A program made the translations under genes and the position numbers. Source: Xanthomonas bonasiae (GTDB lineage Bacteria; Pseudomonadota; Gammaproteobacteria; Xanthomonadales; Xanthomonadaceae). Taken from it: DNA of 64,000 nucleotides. The DNA lies in assembly GCF_017163705.1 (NCBI RefSeq), contig NZ_JAFIWB010000014.1:51319-115318 (forward strand). The letters are read 5' to 3'. This document shows, piece after piece, positions 1-9,617 of the stretch (position 1 is the stretch's first letter; each line of letters begins with the position of its first letter). Under the pieces are notes generated by a model that worked only from the letters and a program-made list of their open reading frames with translations, did not search any database and was not told the origin of the DNA.

Positions 1-417
1 GATCTGCTGGTTGGCGTCGCGGCGGATGTTGCGGATCGCGACCTTGCTGTCCTCGCCTTCGCTATGCACGACCTTGGACAGCTCGCGGCGGCGCTCTTCG
101 GTCAGCGCGGGCAGGTTGAGGCGGATGGTGGTGCCGGAGGTGTTCGGGGTCAGGCCCAGGTCCGAGGCCAGGATCGCCTTCTCGACCGCGCTGACCATCT
201 GCTTTTCCCACGGGCTGATGGTCAGCGAGCGGGCATCGGCCACGGCCACGCTGGCGACCTGGCTCAGCGGCATTTCCGAGCCGTAGTAATTGACTTTCAG
301 GTGTTCGACCAGGGCAGTCGAGGCGCGGCCGGTACGCACCTTGATGAGCGTATGGCGCAGCGCATCGATGCTCTTGGCCATGCGGGTCTGTGCGTCTTGT
401 TTGATTTCGTTGAGCAT
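1..417 (-). CDS. frr: ribosome recycling factor, 3' end outside window
   Basis: Ribosome recycling factor, which with EF-G splits the post-termination ribosome so it can be reused. The visible 139 codons start MLNEIKQDAQTRMAKSID and carry the family's central segments (KVRTGRAS, SEMPLSQVASV-like, ISPWEKQM, NTSGTTIRLNLPALTEERR). Full-length family members have about 185 residues, so roughly 45 C-terminal residues and the stop lie beyond base 1. The start is the first ATG of the conserved N-terminus. It lies downstream of pyrH on the same strand, the usual pyrH-frr order. A 173-bp gap between them makes a shared transcript plausible but not proven. Confidence 0.96.
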   Translation of the reverse strand, partial: MLNEIKQDAQTRMAKSIDALRHTLIKVRTGRASTALVEHLKVNYYGSEMPLSQVASVAVADARSLTISPWEKQMVSAVEKAILASDLGLTPNTSGTTIRLNLPALTEERRRELSKVVHSEGEDSKVAIRNIRRDANQQI

Positions 418-452
418 CGCCGGTGTCCGTGCTGAATCTGAATCGGACAATT

Positions 453-594
453 ATAGCCTGCTGGGAATGGGGAATGGCAAAGGCAGATCCCGGCACGATT
501 GACGCAACGGCGCGCCGCGGGGAGGTGGCCTCGCGGCGATGTTGCGGCGCGCAACGCGCTTGCGATTCCCCAATCCCCAATCCCGGCCTCTCAG
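453..594. repeat. G-rich GGGATT/GGGAAT intergenic tracts
   Basis: The pyrH-frr gap holds short G-tract repeats. One is GGGAATGGGGAATGG on the plus strand (about 464-478). The other, read on the minus strand, is GGGATTGGGGATTGGGG directly after the pyrH stop (about 565-590). Each gives only two or three G-runs, so a full intramolecular quadruplex is not certain. The same unit recurs after the parC stop. Confidence 0.55.
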
Positions 595-1313
595 CTACGG
601 CCTTTGACCAGCGTGCCGATCTCCGCGCCGTGCAGGATCTTCAGCAGCTCGCCGGGCTGGCCCATGTTGAAGATGCGCAGCGGCAGGTCGCTGTCGCGGG
701 CCAGCGCGAAGGCGGCGGTGTCCATCACTTCCAGGTTGCGCGCGATCACTTCGTCGTAGGTCAGGCTGTCGAAGCGCACCGCGTCGGCGTGCTTCTTCGG
801 GTCCTTGTCGTACACGCCATCGACCTTGGTCGCCTTCAGCAGCAGGTCGGCGCCGATCTCGATCGCGCGCAGCGCCGCGCCGGAGTCGGTGGTGAAGAAC
901 GGGTTGCCGGTACCGGCGGCGAAGATCGCGATGCGGCCCTTCTCCAGGTGGCGGATCGCGCGGCGGCGGATGAAGTCCTCGCACACGTCGTTGATCTTGA
1001 TCGCGCTCATCACCCGCACCTTGGCGCCGAGCTTCTCCAGCGCGTCCTGCATCGCCAGCGCGTTGATGACGGTGGCCAGCATGCCCATGTGGTCGCCGGT
1101 GACCCGGTCCATGCCGCCGGCGGCCAGGCCGGCGCCGCGGAAGATGTTGCCGCCGCCGATCACCAGCGCCACTTCCGCGCCGGCCTGCTGCGCCTCGATC
1201 ACTTCATGGGCGAGGCGGTTGATGACCTTGGGGTCGATGCCGTAATCCCCATCCCCCATCAGCGCTTCGCCGGAAAGTTTCAACAGGATACGGCGATAGG
1301 CGAGCTGGGACAT
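591..1313 (-). CDS. pyrH: UMP kinase
   Basis: Uridylate kinase, which phosphorylates UMP to UDP with ATP in pyrimidine nucleotide synthesis; cytoplasmic homohexamer of the amino-acid-kinase fold. The 240-residue length matches the family. Visible motifs are the N-terminal [10 protein letters not shown] phosphate-binding segment, [12 protein letters not shown], and the [14 protein letters not shown] and [15 protein letters not shown] segments. I chose ATG 1313 ([10 protein letters not shown]) over an in-frame start ten codons upstream because homologues begin here and GAGGT precedes it. It lies upstream of frr on the same strand. Confidence 0.97.
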   Translation of the reverse strand: MSQLAYRRILLKLSGEALMGDGDYGIDPKVINRLAHEVIEAQQAGAEVALVIGGGNIFRGAGLAAGGMDRVTGDHMGMLATVINALAMQDALEKLGAKVRVMSAIKINDVCEDFIRRRAIRHLEKGRIAIFAAGTGNPFFTTDSGAALRAIEIGADLLLKATKVDGVYDKDPKKHADAVRFDSLTYDEVIARNLEVMDTAAFALARDSDLPLRIFNMGQPGELLKILHGAEIGTLVKGRS

Positions 1314-1406
1314 GGTGACCTCGTGGGGGGACGGGCAAACCACGCGATTCTAGCCGAAGCGCGGCGCGGAATCTGCCGCGCGCACGCGTGCGTGCAGTGG
1401 CCCGGT

Positions 1407-2912
1407 TCAGGCCAGGGTGTCGCGGAACGAGCGCGCGGTGACGCGGTTGCGGCCGCCGTGCTTGGAGCTGTAGAGCATGTCGTCGGCGGCCTGCAGCAGC
1501 TCCTGCGCGGTGCCGAAGCGCTCGCGCCCGCCCTGGGTGGCGACGCCGGCGGAGAAGCTGATGTGCAGCGGCCCGCTCTGCAATTCGACCATCGGCCGCT
1601 GCGCGATGTCGAGGAGGATGCGCTGGATCACGCTCAGCGCGGCCTCCTCGCTGGTGTTGGGCAGCAGCACCAGGAACTCCTCGCCGCCGAAGCGCGCCAC
1701 GGTGTCGCTGCTGCGCAACAGCGGCTGCAGCGCCTGCGCGAACGCGCGCAGCACCTGGTCGCCGATCAGGTGGCCATGGGCGTCGTTGATCTTCTTGAAG
1801 TCGTCCAGGTCGATGAAGGCGACCGACAGCGGCCAGTCGTGGCGGCTGGCCAGGTCGAACTGCTGGTTGAGCAGGACGTCCAGCTGGTGCCGGTTGTACA
1901 CCCCGGTCAGCGCGTCGCGGCTGGCCTGCTCGGCCAGGCGCCGCGCGCGGTGCTCCGATTCGTCGGCCTGGTGCCGGGCCAGGGTGGCTTCCTGGATCTG
2001 GCGCAGGTTGCGCAGCACCATCAGTTCGCGGGCATGGCTGATGATCGCGTCGATCCGCTCCGGCTGCGCGATGCGCACGTCGAAGATCGGGCCGATGACC
2101 GGCAGGGATTCGGCCATGCCGGCGATCACCTCGTCGAAGCGGCGGCTGTCCAGCTGCAGTTCGCGATAGGCGCGCTCCATCGCCAGGCCGCGCGCGGTGT
2201 CGACGTCGCTGCTCAGCCAGATGTCGGCGACGCTGCCGGACAGCAGCACGCACTTGCCGAACGTGTCCGGCGCCAGTTCGGTCCCGGCGCTGTGGCCGAT
2301 GCTGCGCTGCAGGTAGCCGGGCAGCTTCCACTTCTGCGCCAGCCAGGCGCCGACCTCGGCGTGGTCGCAGCCGAGCCGCTCGCGCTCCATGGCGACCAGC
2401 GTCTCGCTGCCGCTGCCGCCGGCTTCGCGCAACAGCGGCGCGTAGTCGTCGTGGCAGATGTGCAGCAGGGCCAGCGCGCCCATGTCCTGCAGCAGGCCGG
2501 CCAGCATTAGTTCCTCCTGCTTGCGCAGGCCCATGGCCTGGCCGAGCAGGCGGCTGGCCAGCGCCGACAGCACGCTGCGCCGCCAGATCCGTTCCTGCAG
2601 GTCGCCGGCCCCGGCGCCGTCGCGCAGGCTCTGCACCATCGAGAAGCCCAGCGCCAGGCTCAGCGCGGCGTTGAGCCCGAGCATGGTCAGCGCCTGGCCG
2701 AGGTTGTCGATGCGGCGCCGGCTGGCGTACAGCGGCGAATTGGCGATGCGCAGCATGCGCGCGCTCAGCGCCATGTCCATCGCGATGGTGTCGGCGGTGG
2801 TGGCCAGATCGACGTCCGGATCCTGGGCCAGGTCGATGATGCGCAGCGCAATCCCGGGCGGCGAGGGCAGGTTTCGGGAGTGAGCCAGGATGGCTTCGAG
2901 TTCAGGGCGCAT
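1407..2912 (-). CDS. HDOD-GGDEF diguanylate cyclase
   Basis: Predicted cyclic-di-GMP synthase with an N-terminal HDOD domain (about residues 10-210; SPPGIALRIIDLAQDP start) and a C-terminal GGDEF domain (about 330-495). The catalytic signature is GGEEF, preceded five residues upstream by RSSD, which fits the RxxD product-inhibition site. A short helical linker joins the domains and no membrane segment is visible. The open frame runs far upstream through tsf in another frame. The real start is ATG 2910-2912 (MRPELEAILAHS), where HDOD homology begins. Its input signal cannot be read from sequence. It sits between pyrH and tsf but has no clear functional link to them. Confidence 0.85.
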   Translation of the reverse strand: MRPELEAILAHSRNLPSPPGIALRIIDLAQDPDVDLATTADTIAMDMALSARMLRIANSPLYASRRRIDNLGQALTMLGLNAALSLALGFSMVQSLRDGAGAGDLQERIWRRSVLSALASRLLGQAMGLRKQEELMLAGLLQDMGALALLHICHDDYAPLLREAGGSGSETLVAMERERLGCDHAEVGAWLAQKWKLPGYLQRSIGHSAGTELAPDTFGKCVLLSGSVADIWLSSDVDTARGLAMERAYRELQLDSRRFDEVIAGMAESLPVIGPIFDVRIAQPERIDAIISHARELMVLRNLRQIQEATLARHQADESEHRARRLAEQASRDALTGVYNRHQLDVLLNQQFDLASRHDWPLSVAFIDLDDFKKINDAHGHLIGDQVLRAFAQALQPLLRSSDTVARFGGEEFLVLLPNTSEEAALSVIQRILLDIAQRPMVELQSGPLHISFSAGVATQGGRERFGTAQELLQAADDMLYSSKHGGRNRVTARSFRDTLA

Positions 2913-2976
2913 GCGGTTCCGCGAGAAGTGTGATCGGGACAGCGATGTGTCCCTGCCCGCAGAGCGTACCACCGGC

Positions 2977-3008
2977 AAAAAAAAAGCCGCGACAAGCGCG
3001 GCTTTTTT
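2977..3008 (-). terminator. intrinsic terminator after tsf
   Basis: Stem GCCGCG (2986-2991) / CGCGGC (2997-3002) with loop ACAAG is flanked by nine A on the left and six T on the right. Read on the minus strand it ends tsf transcription with a long U tract. The T run on the plus side makes it potentially bidirectional. Confidence 0.88.
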
Positions 3009-3025
3009 CTGCGGACGGGCCGGAC

Positions 3026-3904
3026 TCAGGCCAGGCCGGCCTGCTTCATCACTTCGGCGGCGTAGTCTTCCACCACCTTCTCGATGCCTTCGCCCACGGC
3101 CAGGCGCTGGAAACCGACCACGTCGGCGCCGGCGGCCTTGACCGCCTGCTCCACGCTCTGGTCGGTGTTCAGCACGTAGGGCTGGCCGTACAGGGTGACT
3201 TCGTTGACGATCTTGGCGATCTTGCCGCTGATGATCTTCTCCAGGATGTCGGCCGGCTTGGCCTTGTCCTTTTCCGACATCTTGGCCAGCTCGATTTCCT
3301 TTTCCTTGGCGACGAAGTCGGCCGGGACGTCGGACGCCTTCACGTGCGGCGGGTTCATCGCCGCGATGTGCATGGCGATGCCGCGGGCCAGCTCGATGTC
3401 GCCGCCCTTGACCTCGACCAGCACGCCGATGCGGCCGCCGTGCACGTAGGCGGCGACGTTGTTGGCGCTGTCGATGCGCGCCAGGCGGCGCACCTGCACG
3501 TTCTCGCCGACCTTGGCGATGACCGCGGCGCGGGCTTCCTCGACGGTCTCGCCGCCGGGCAGCTTGGCGCTCTTCAGCGCCTCGGCGTCGGCGGCGCCGG
3601 AGCTCAGCGCGGCCTGGGCCACGGCTTCGGTGAAGGCCAGGAAGTTGTTGTCCTTGGCGACGAAGTCGGTCTCGGAGTTGATCTCGACCAGCACGGCCTT
3701 GCCGCCGTCCTGGGCCATCGCGATGCGGCCTTCGGCGGCGACGCGGTCGGCCTTCTTGTCGGCCTTGGCCAGGCCCGACTTGCGCAGCCACTCGGCGGCG
3801 TTGTCGATATGGCCGGCGTTCTCGGTGAGCGCCTTCTTGCATTCCATCATGCCGGCGCCGGTGCGCTCGCGCAGTTCCTTGACCAGGGAAGCGGTGATTT
3901 CCAC
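3026..3904 (-). CDS. tsf: elongation factor Ts
   Basis: Guanine-nucleotide exchange factor for EF-Tu. Its 292 residues match gammaproteobacterial EF-Ts. The N-terminal UBA-like module ([20 protein letters not shown]) and the TDFVAKD motif of the core ([14 protein letters not shown], about residues 78-91) are both present; Asp and Phe of TDFV contact EF-Tu in known structures. It lies 148 bp after rpsB on the same strand, the widespread rpsB-tsf operon. A strong terminator follows it. The start ATG is preceded by GAGGTCACCCC-like sequence. Confidence 0.98.
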   Translation of the reverse strand: MEITASLVKELRERTGAGMMECKKALTENAGHIDNAAEWLRKSGLAKADKKADRVAAEGRIAMAQDGGKAVLVEINSETDFVAKDNNFLAFTEAVAQAALSSGAADAEALKSAKLPGGETVEEARAAVIAKVGENVQVRRLARIDSANNVAAYVHGGRIGVLVEVKGGDIELARGIAMHIAAMNPPHVKASDVPADFVAKEKEIELAKMSEKDKAKPADILEKIISGKIAKIVNEVTLYGQPYVLNTDQSVEQAVKAAGADVVGFQRLAVGEGIEKVVEDYAAEVMKQAGLA

Positions 3905-3987
3905 GGGGTGACCTCACAAAAGGTGGGAAAGGGCCGGTTTGCGGCCGGCCGGGAATTCTGGGAAACGGGCGCTTGCGGCGCCCGCGG

Positions 3988-4013
3988 ACCCGGGCGCGCA
4001 GCGCGCGCCGGGT
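3988..4013 (-). other. GC-rich hairpin between rpsB and tsf
   Basis: ACCCGGGCGCGC and GCGCGCGCCGGGT face each other around a one-base centre and form a very stable stem without a U tract. A second small stem, GGGCGC/GCGCCC, sits at about 3967-3983. In rpsB-tsf operons such stems can stabilise the upstream mRNA end or lower tsf readthrough. That role is inference. Confidence 0.45.
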
Positions 4014-4052
4014 GGCGACTGCGCATGCTCGCGCAATCGCATGGCGCGCCGG

Positions 4053-4850
<798 letters not shown>

Positions 4851-5087
4851 TGCAGTGACTCCTGATGGGGAACCGGCCGTGCGCGGGCAGGATAGGGTGA
4901 AGCCGCGCATGGACGTGCAGGCCTGCGACGGCGTGCACGACGATTCCGGGGTTGGGCCTCCCTGCAGCCTCCGTGACCGAACTCCTCGCGGAGCACCCCG
5001 GCACGGGCGATGGCGGCAGGTGTGTATTCGCCGGTGCGTCCGGCGTGGACGGTTCGCTGGCCCGGGCGGGCGCAACGAAGCCGCGGA

Positions 5088-5116
5088 ACTATAGCGGGCC
5101 GCGGCCTCGCGCGCAA
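5088..5116 (-). promoter_or_regulatory. probable rpsB sigma-70 promoter
   Basis: Read on the minus strand, TTGCGC (5111-5116) is followed after 17 bp by TATAGT (5088-5093), five of six matching the -10 consensus. Transcription would start near 5081 and leave an untranslated leader of about 230 nt before rpsB. That is long enough for S2 autoregulation, as known for gammaproteobacterial rpsB leaders. The leader structure itself was not folded here. Confidence 0.6.
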
Positions 5117-5132
5117 ATGCGCGCCGGCCGGG

Positions 5133-5846
5133 TCATTCGGCCAGCAGCGGCTGCAGCTCGCCCTGGCTGTCGAGCCGGGCGGCGAAATGGCCGCCGCGCG
5201 CGCTGCCGACCTCGGCCGGCACCGGCCAGCGCTTCTGTTCTCCGGCCAGCACGTAGCCGGCCAGGTTGTGGAACAGGGTCAGCTGGCGCCCGTCGGCGCC
5301 GACGAAGCTCAGGTCGCTCAGCCGGGCGTGCGCCTTGCCGCGGTTGCGTACCTGCAGTTCGTGGCCGTAGGCGCCGGCGACCAGGCTGGCGCTGAGCGCG
5401 GCGGTCGGCGCGGCACCGGGCGGGGACAGGAACACCGGGGTGGAATAGCGCAGCAGCAGGCGTGGGTCGGCGGGGGCGTCATCCGCGTCCGGGCGTTCTT
5501 CCAGCACCAGGCGGTAGGCGATCTCGCCGTCGGTCGCGGCCGGGCCGGTGCGCACCACCCGCAGCAGCTGCCGCCCCTGCGCGGGGATGTCGATCAGGCG
5601 CGGGCTGACCTGCACGTCGTCGGTCGCCTGCAATTGCTCCATGCCCTCGGTCTGGTGCCAACGGTACAGCCTGGCCTGCGCCAGCCAGGGCCGGTCCTGG
5701 GTATTGCTCAGCCAGACCTCGGCGGTCTGGGCGCCGGGCGGGATCTGCACGATGGTCGGGCTGATGCGTACGCCGGCGGCCGCGGCCAGGCCCGGCAGCA
5801 GCGCCAGCAGCAGGCCGGCGATCCGACCGCGGGAGCGGCCGACCAC
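5133..5846 (-). CDS. periplasmic pilus chaperone (PapD-like), second copy
   Basis: Periplasmic chaperone of the chaperone-usher pathway. It holds pilin subunits by donor-strand complementation and delivers them to the usher. The 237 residues begin with a signal peptide (hydrophobic AGLLLALLPGLAAAA). The first immunoglobulin-like domain follows (VRISPTIVQIPPGAQTAEVWLSN, then RLIDIPAQGRQLLRVVR), ending in the conserved YRLVLEE and LLLRYSTPVFLSPP strands, and then a second domain. It starts directly after the small pilin stop, so the two are almost certainly co-translated. It is the last gene of the six-gene operon, whose other chaperone lies at 9580-10317. Confidence 0.88.
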   Translation of the reverse strand: MVGRSRGRIAGLLLALLPGLAAAAGVRISPTIVQIPPGAQTAEVWLSNTQDRPWLAQARLYRWHQTEGMEQLQATDDVQVSPRLIDIPAQGRQLLRVVRTGPAATDGEIAYRLVLEERPDADDAPADPRLLLRYSTPVFLSPPGAAPTAALSASLVAGAYGHELQVRNRGKAHARLSDLSFVGADGRQLTLFHNLAGYVLAGEQKRWPVPAEVGSARGGHFAARLDSQGELQPLLAE

Positions 5847-6170
5847 TTAGAACGCGACCGTGGCGTAGCGCGCATCCTGGCGCTGCAGGCCGTCGGCCAG
5901 ACTCAGGCTCAGTGCCAGCGCACCGGCGTTGGGGGCGGCGGCGCCGTCGATGCTGACCTGGTAGGGCAACGGGCGGCTGCAGGCCACCTGCGCGGCGGCC
6001 GCGCCCGGCTGGCGGCGGCCGGCGGTATCGATCTCGCAACTGCCCAGCAGGCGGATGCCGACCCGGAACGCCGTGCTTTCGTTCGCGCCTGGGTTCTGCG
6101 CCGCCGCGCTCGCGCAGACGGCGCACAGGCCGGCGAGCAGCAGCGATTGCATGAACGGGTTGGCGGTCAT
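5847..6170 (-). CDS. small spore-coat-U-type pilin subunit
   Basis: Short secreted protein of 107 residues with a signal peptide ending near ASAAAQ. Two cysteines (GSCEID and VACSRP) are spaced as in the N-terminal disulphide loop of SCPU-domain pilins. The C-terminus ends in an aromatic YATVAF-type strand, typical of subunits recognised by chaperone and usher. It is shorter than standard SCPU subunits (about 160 residues), so it may be a reduced or terminating subunit. The family call is by position and motif. It lies between the two-domain pilin and the second chaperone, its stop abutting the chaperone start. Confidence 0.65.
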   Translation of the reverse strand: MTANPFMQSLLLAGLCAVCASAAAQNPGANESTAFRVGIRLLGSCEIDTAGRRQPGAAAAQVACSRPLPYQVSIDGAAAPNAGALALSLSLADGLQRQDARYATVAF

Positions 6171-6249
6171 GGCGGTATTCCCAGGAGGATGCGACAGATA
6201 ACGGCGTGCCGTGCGGCAACTTTACCGCCTCCGCGCCGGCGTTTAGCCC

Positions 6250-7266
6250 TCAGTAGGTCACAGTTACCTTGACCACGTCGCTGTAGCTGCCCGGGGGCGG
6301 GGTCTGCGCGGCCGGCACCTGGCCGTACAGGGTCAGCGACTGGGTGCTGCCGGTCCCGGTGCCGGTCTGGGTATCGCTGTTCAGGGTGCTGCCCCAGCGC
6401 TGGCTGCGCGCCGCGTCGCGGTACAGCTCGTAGCGCAGGTACTGGCCTGCGGCATTGCGCATGCGCCGGATGCTGCCGCTGGCGTACTGGCCGTTGTCCA
6501 GGCTGACCTGCCAGGCGGTGCGCCGGCGGCAATTCATGCTCAGCGCGGTGGTGTAGTTCAGCGCGGTATCGACCAGGCCGGAGTGGCTGCCGAAGTCCAG
6601 GTCGGCGATGCTGGCGATGGTGCACAGCGGGGCCGCGTTGGCCGAACTCACGAACGGGAACTGCGCCGCGGTGGCGCCGCCGGTGCCACCGTTGGTGCAG
6701 GAGGCCGGCATGCTGGCCGGGGTGCCGATCAGCGGCTCGTCGTAGCGGTACTGCAGGTTGGTGAACGCCCCGCTGAAGCTGTTCTGGTACAGCCCGGTGG
6801 CGATGCCGCTCTGCAACGGGACGCGCCCATAGATGGTGTAGCTGGCGCTGCCGCTGCCGCCGGTCAGCAGCGACGAGTAGGTCAGGTCCACCTGCAGCGG
6901 CGTGGACGCGTTCAGCGCGCTGCCCCAGATCAGGCTGCGGGCGCTGTCGCGGTACAGCTGGAAGCCGAGGCTGTCGTTGAGCGGGTTGAGCATGCGCCGC
7001 GGGGCGATGCCCAGGCCGCCGCCCTGCGCGCCCTCGCCGATGTTCAGGCACATGCGCACGTAGATCGTGCCCAGGATGCTGAGCGCGCCGGTCTGGCAGG
7101 TGACCGTGATCTGCGCGCTGCTGTCGGTCGCGGCGCTGGCGGAGACGTTGCCGAAATCCAGTGCGGTGGTCACCGCCGTACAGGTGGTGGCGGCGATGGC
7201 CGGCGCTGGCGCCAGCGCCACGGCCAGCGCCAGCAAGGCGCCGCACTGCCATGCGCCGCGGGTCAC
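6250..7266 (-). CDS. two-domain spore-coat-U protein, likely pilus tip adhesin
   Basis: Secreted protein of 338 residues with a signal peptide (GALLALAVALAPAPAIAA) and two successive SCPU domains, about residues 25-185 and 186-338. Each has the CTxx..LDFG start; the second ends in the pilin-like SYSDVVKVTVTY. Two-domain SCPU proteins such as CsuE are the tip adhesins of archaic pili, which is the likely role here. The start is GTG 7264-7266, forming a GTGA overlap with the usher stop; the open frame continues upstream only as an artefact inside the usher gene. Gene four of the operon. Confidence 0.8.
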   Translation of the reverse strand: MTRGAWQCGALLALAVALAPAPAIAATTCTAVTTALDFGNVSASAATDSSAQITVTCQTGALSILGTIYVRMCLNIGEGAQGGGLGIAPRRMLNPLNDSLGFQLYRDSARSLIWGSALNASTPLQVDLTYSSLLTGGSGSASYTIYGRVPLQSGIATGLYQNSFSGAFTNLQYRYDEPLIGTPASMPASCTNGGTGGATAAQFPFVSSANAAPLCTIASIADLDFGSHSGLVDTALNYTTALSMNCRRRTAWQVSLDNGQYASGSIRRMRNAAGQYLRYELYRDAARSQRWGSTLNSDTQTGTGTGSTQSLTLYGQVPAAQTPPPGSYSDVVKVTVTY

Positions 7267-9617
7267 GGCGCCGGCCCTGCGCTGCAGCGCAGCGGTCCCA
7301 GGCGGGCCGGGCGCCGTTGCGGCGTGTGTTCGATCGTGACCCTGCAGCTGCCCGCGGCCATGTCCACCTCCAGTTCGTTGCGGCCGGGCTTCAGCCCTTC
7401 CAGGTAGGCCTCGCCGTCGTAGCCGACCACCGCGGCGATGCCCGGGCCGCGCACCCGGCTGCCGACCGGCAGCGGCGCGTCGTGCGCATCGTGCAACTGC
7501 ACCAGGACGCCGTCGCTGTTGCGGATCGGGAAGTCCACCACCACGCCGGTGCGGTCGCGCGGCACCACGATCTGGTCGACCCGCTCCGGACGCATCTGCG
7601 GCGGCAGGCGCATCGGATCGATCGACACCTGGTTGTGCTGCCAGCCCATCAGCGGCGTGATCAGCAGGAAGCCGCGCGCGTCGGTGACCCCGATCGGGCG
7701 GTTTTCCAGCAACACCGGCACGTCGGCGATGCCGCCGGTGGAGACCAGGGCGAAGGCCTGGTCGAGATCGCGGCTGGGGAACCAGCCGCCGCCGATCCAG
7801 GCCAGGCCGCCGGAGGCTTCGGCATAGCCGTAGGCCTGGCCGCCGTAGCTGGCCAGGCCCGCGGCATAGCGTGCGGTGTCGCGCCGCCAGGTGGCCTCGG
7901 CCAGGCCGCCGGCGCTGTCCTGGCCGCTGCGCGCCTGCAGCCGCCAGCCGCTGCCGCCGTCGGCGGCGGCCGAGCGGCTGAGATCGGCCGCCACGCTCAT
8001 GCGCTCGCCGACCCGCTGCAGCGCGACGCTGGCCTGGCGCGCGCCGCTGAGCGCGATCGACCAGCCCAGGTACACGCTGCGATCGCTGGCCTGGTCCAGA
8101 TTCTGGTTGACGCTCAGGTTCAGCGAGGACTGCCACGGCAGCGTGCGGGTCCAGAACAGGCTGGCATAGCGCACGTCGCCGCTGTCCGGGTAGGCCAGGC
8201 GCACATAGCTCATCGACACGTTGCCCACCTGCTCCCAACTGACGCCGGCCAGCGCGCGTTCGCTGATCCGCGGCGGCGGCGCGCCGTACTGCGAAGCCAC
8301 GTCGCGATAGCCGCGCTGCGCGCGCTGGGTATCCACCGAGACGTTGAAGCGGCCGTTGTTCCAGCGGTAGCTGAGCGCGTACTGGCGCCCGCTCAGGCCA
8401 TTGCCCTGGCTGTGCGCCAGCGATGCGCCGACCACCCCGGCCCGCGGCAGCAGCCAGATGCCGCCGGCGCCGGCGTTGCGGATGCCGGCACCGGCCTCGG
8501 CATGGGCCTCGGCGGTGAAGCCGGCGCTGAGGCCGCGGCGCCAGCTGGCGCTGCCGACCATGTCGCCGGCATAGGCGAAGGCGTCGCTGCCATAGCCTTC
8601 GCGGACCCGGCCCAGCGCCAGCGACCAGTCGTCCAGGCCATCGGCCAGCAGGTCCTGGGTGGCATAGAACGGGAATTCGACCGACCGGCTGCGGCCGTAG
8701 GCGTCGGTGATCACCAGCTGCGCGTTGCCGGCGCCGTCCACGCCGGGCGCCGCCGACAGCTGGAACGGTCCGGCCGGCAACTCCGAGCCGTACTGGCGGA
8801 TGCCGTTGACGTACAGGTCCACGCTCGAGGGCACGGTCACCTCGCCGAGGAATTCCGGCAGCGGGGTGGTCACGCGGTACGGCTGCAGGCCGAAATCGCG
8901 GCCCACGCGCACGCCGCCCAGGCGCAGCGTGCGGCTCCAGCTGGTGCTGCTGCTGAGCGTGTCGCCGAGCACCACGCTGGTCATGCGGTCGGGCAGCGAC
9001 CACTGCCACTGCGTGTCCAGGCGGATCGCCTGGCTGCGCCAGTCGCGCTGCGGCTCGCGGTAGAGGCGGGCGACGAAGGATTGCCGGAACATGGCTTGGC
9101 CGAACAGGCCGCCGCCCAGGCCGAAGGCGCGCAATTCGCCGCTGGTGGTCAGGTTGCTGGCGCTGCCCTGGCGGCTGGCGTATACGTCGTAGTCGAGCAG
9201 GGCGCCGGGCGAACTGGTCGCCGGCAGCGCCGGGCCGCTGTTCTGCGCGTCGATGCGGGTCAGCGGCACGTCGAGCAGCGCCACCGGCGCATCGATCGCC
9301 AGTTGCTGCAGGCCGGCGTCGTAGCGATAGCGCACCCCGTCCAGGTCTTCCAGGGCGATCGCCGCGGTGTCGGCGTCGGCGTCGATGCGCAGGCCCAGCT
9401 GACGCAGCGTGGCCGCATCGGCGAGCATGCGCGCGCCGTCGCGCTGGAAGCGGAACAGCCCGGGCTTGCGGGTTTCGTTCAGGGTGACCTCCAGATACAG
9501 CGTTTCCCGGTCCGGCGGCGGGCCGCCAGGCTGGGCGGCGGCGAGCTGCGCGGCGCTTGCCCACAGCGCCAGCAGCAGCTCAAGGAGCCTGTGCGTCCAG
9601 CGCGAGCGACTGAGCAA
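7263..9617 (-). CDS. fimbrial outer-membrane usher
   Basis: Usher of a chaperone-usher pilus: an outer-membrane beta-barrel pore that catalyses pilus assembly. About 784 residues with a signal peptide (HRLLELLLALWASAAQLAAAQ). The N-terminal domain (LYLEVTLNETRKPGLFRF) is followed by barrel and plug segments (VPSSVDLYVNGIRQY, YATQDLLADGLDDWSLALG) and C-terminal domains with GxxGFxLITPLMGWQHNQV-like sequence. The start is uncertain. I propose TTG 9615-9617, which has GGTGAG upstream, gives a clean signal peptide and overlaps the chaperone end by 38 bp. The frame is open up to 9740, but that extension does not resemble an usher. Confidence 0.88.
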   Translation of the reverse strand: MLSRSRWTHRLLELLLALWASAAQLAAAQPGGPPPDRETLYLEVTLNETRKPGLFRFQRDGARMLADAATLRQLGLRIDADADTAAIALEDLDGVRYRYDAGLQQLAIDAPVALLDVPLTRIDAQNSGPALPATSSPGALLDYDVYASRQGSASNLTTSGELRAFGLGGGLFGQAMFRQSFVARLYREPQRDWRSQAIRLDTQWQWSLPDRMTSVVLGDTLSSSTSWSRTLRLGGVRVGRDFGLQPYRVTTPLPEFLGEVTVPSSVDLYVNGIRQYGSELPAGPFQLSAAPGVDGAGNAQLVITDAYGRSRSVEFPFYATQDLLADGLDDWSLALGRVREGYGSDAFAYAGDMVGSASWRRGLSAGFTAEAHAEAGAGIRNAGAGGIWLLPRAGVVGASLAHSQGNGLSGRQYALSYRWNNGRFNVSVDTQRAQRGYRDVASQYGAPPPRISERALAGVSWEQVGNVSMSYVRLAYPDSGDVRYASLFWTRTLPWQSSLNLSVNQNLDQASDRSVYLGWSIALSGARQASVALQRVGERMSVAADLSRSAAADGGSGWRLQARSGQDSAGGLAEATWRRDTARYAAGLASYGGQAYGYAEASGGLAWIGGGWFPSRDLDQAFALVSTGGIADVPVLLENRPIGVTDARGFLLITPLMGWQHNQVSIDPMRLPPQMRPERVDQIVVPRDRTGVVVDFPIRNSDGVLVQLHDAHDAPLPVGSRVRGPGIAAVVGYDGEAYLEGLKPGRNELEVDMAAGSCRVTIEHTPQRRPARLGPLRCSAGPAP

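Noticed and set aside
423..2510. Long plus-strand open frame of about 695 codons opposite pyrH and the HDOD-GGDEF gene
   Set aside because: It is antisense to two well-supported genes. The product is rich in Ala, Arg, Gln and Val typical of GC-rich antisense frames, with no domains.
2913..3917. Extension of the HDOD-GGDEF frame upstream through tsf
   Set aside because: The extra 335 codons overlap tsf in another frame, are Arg/Gly-rich, and have a terminator in between. HDOD homology starts at 2912.
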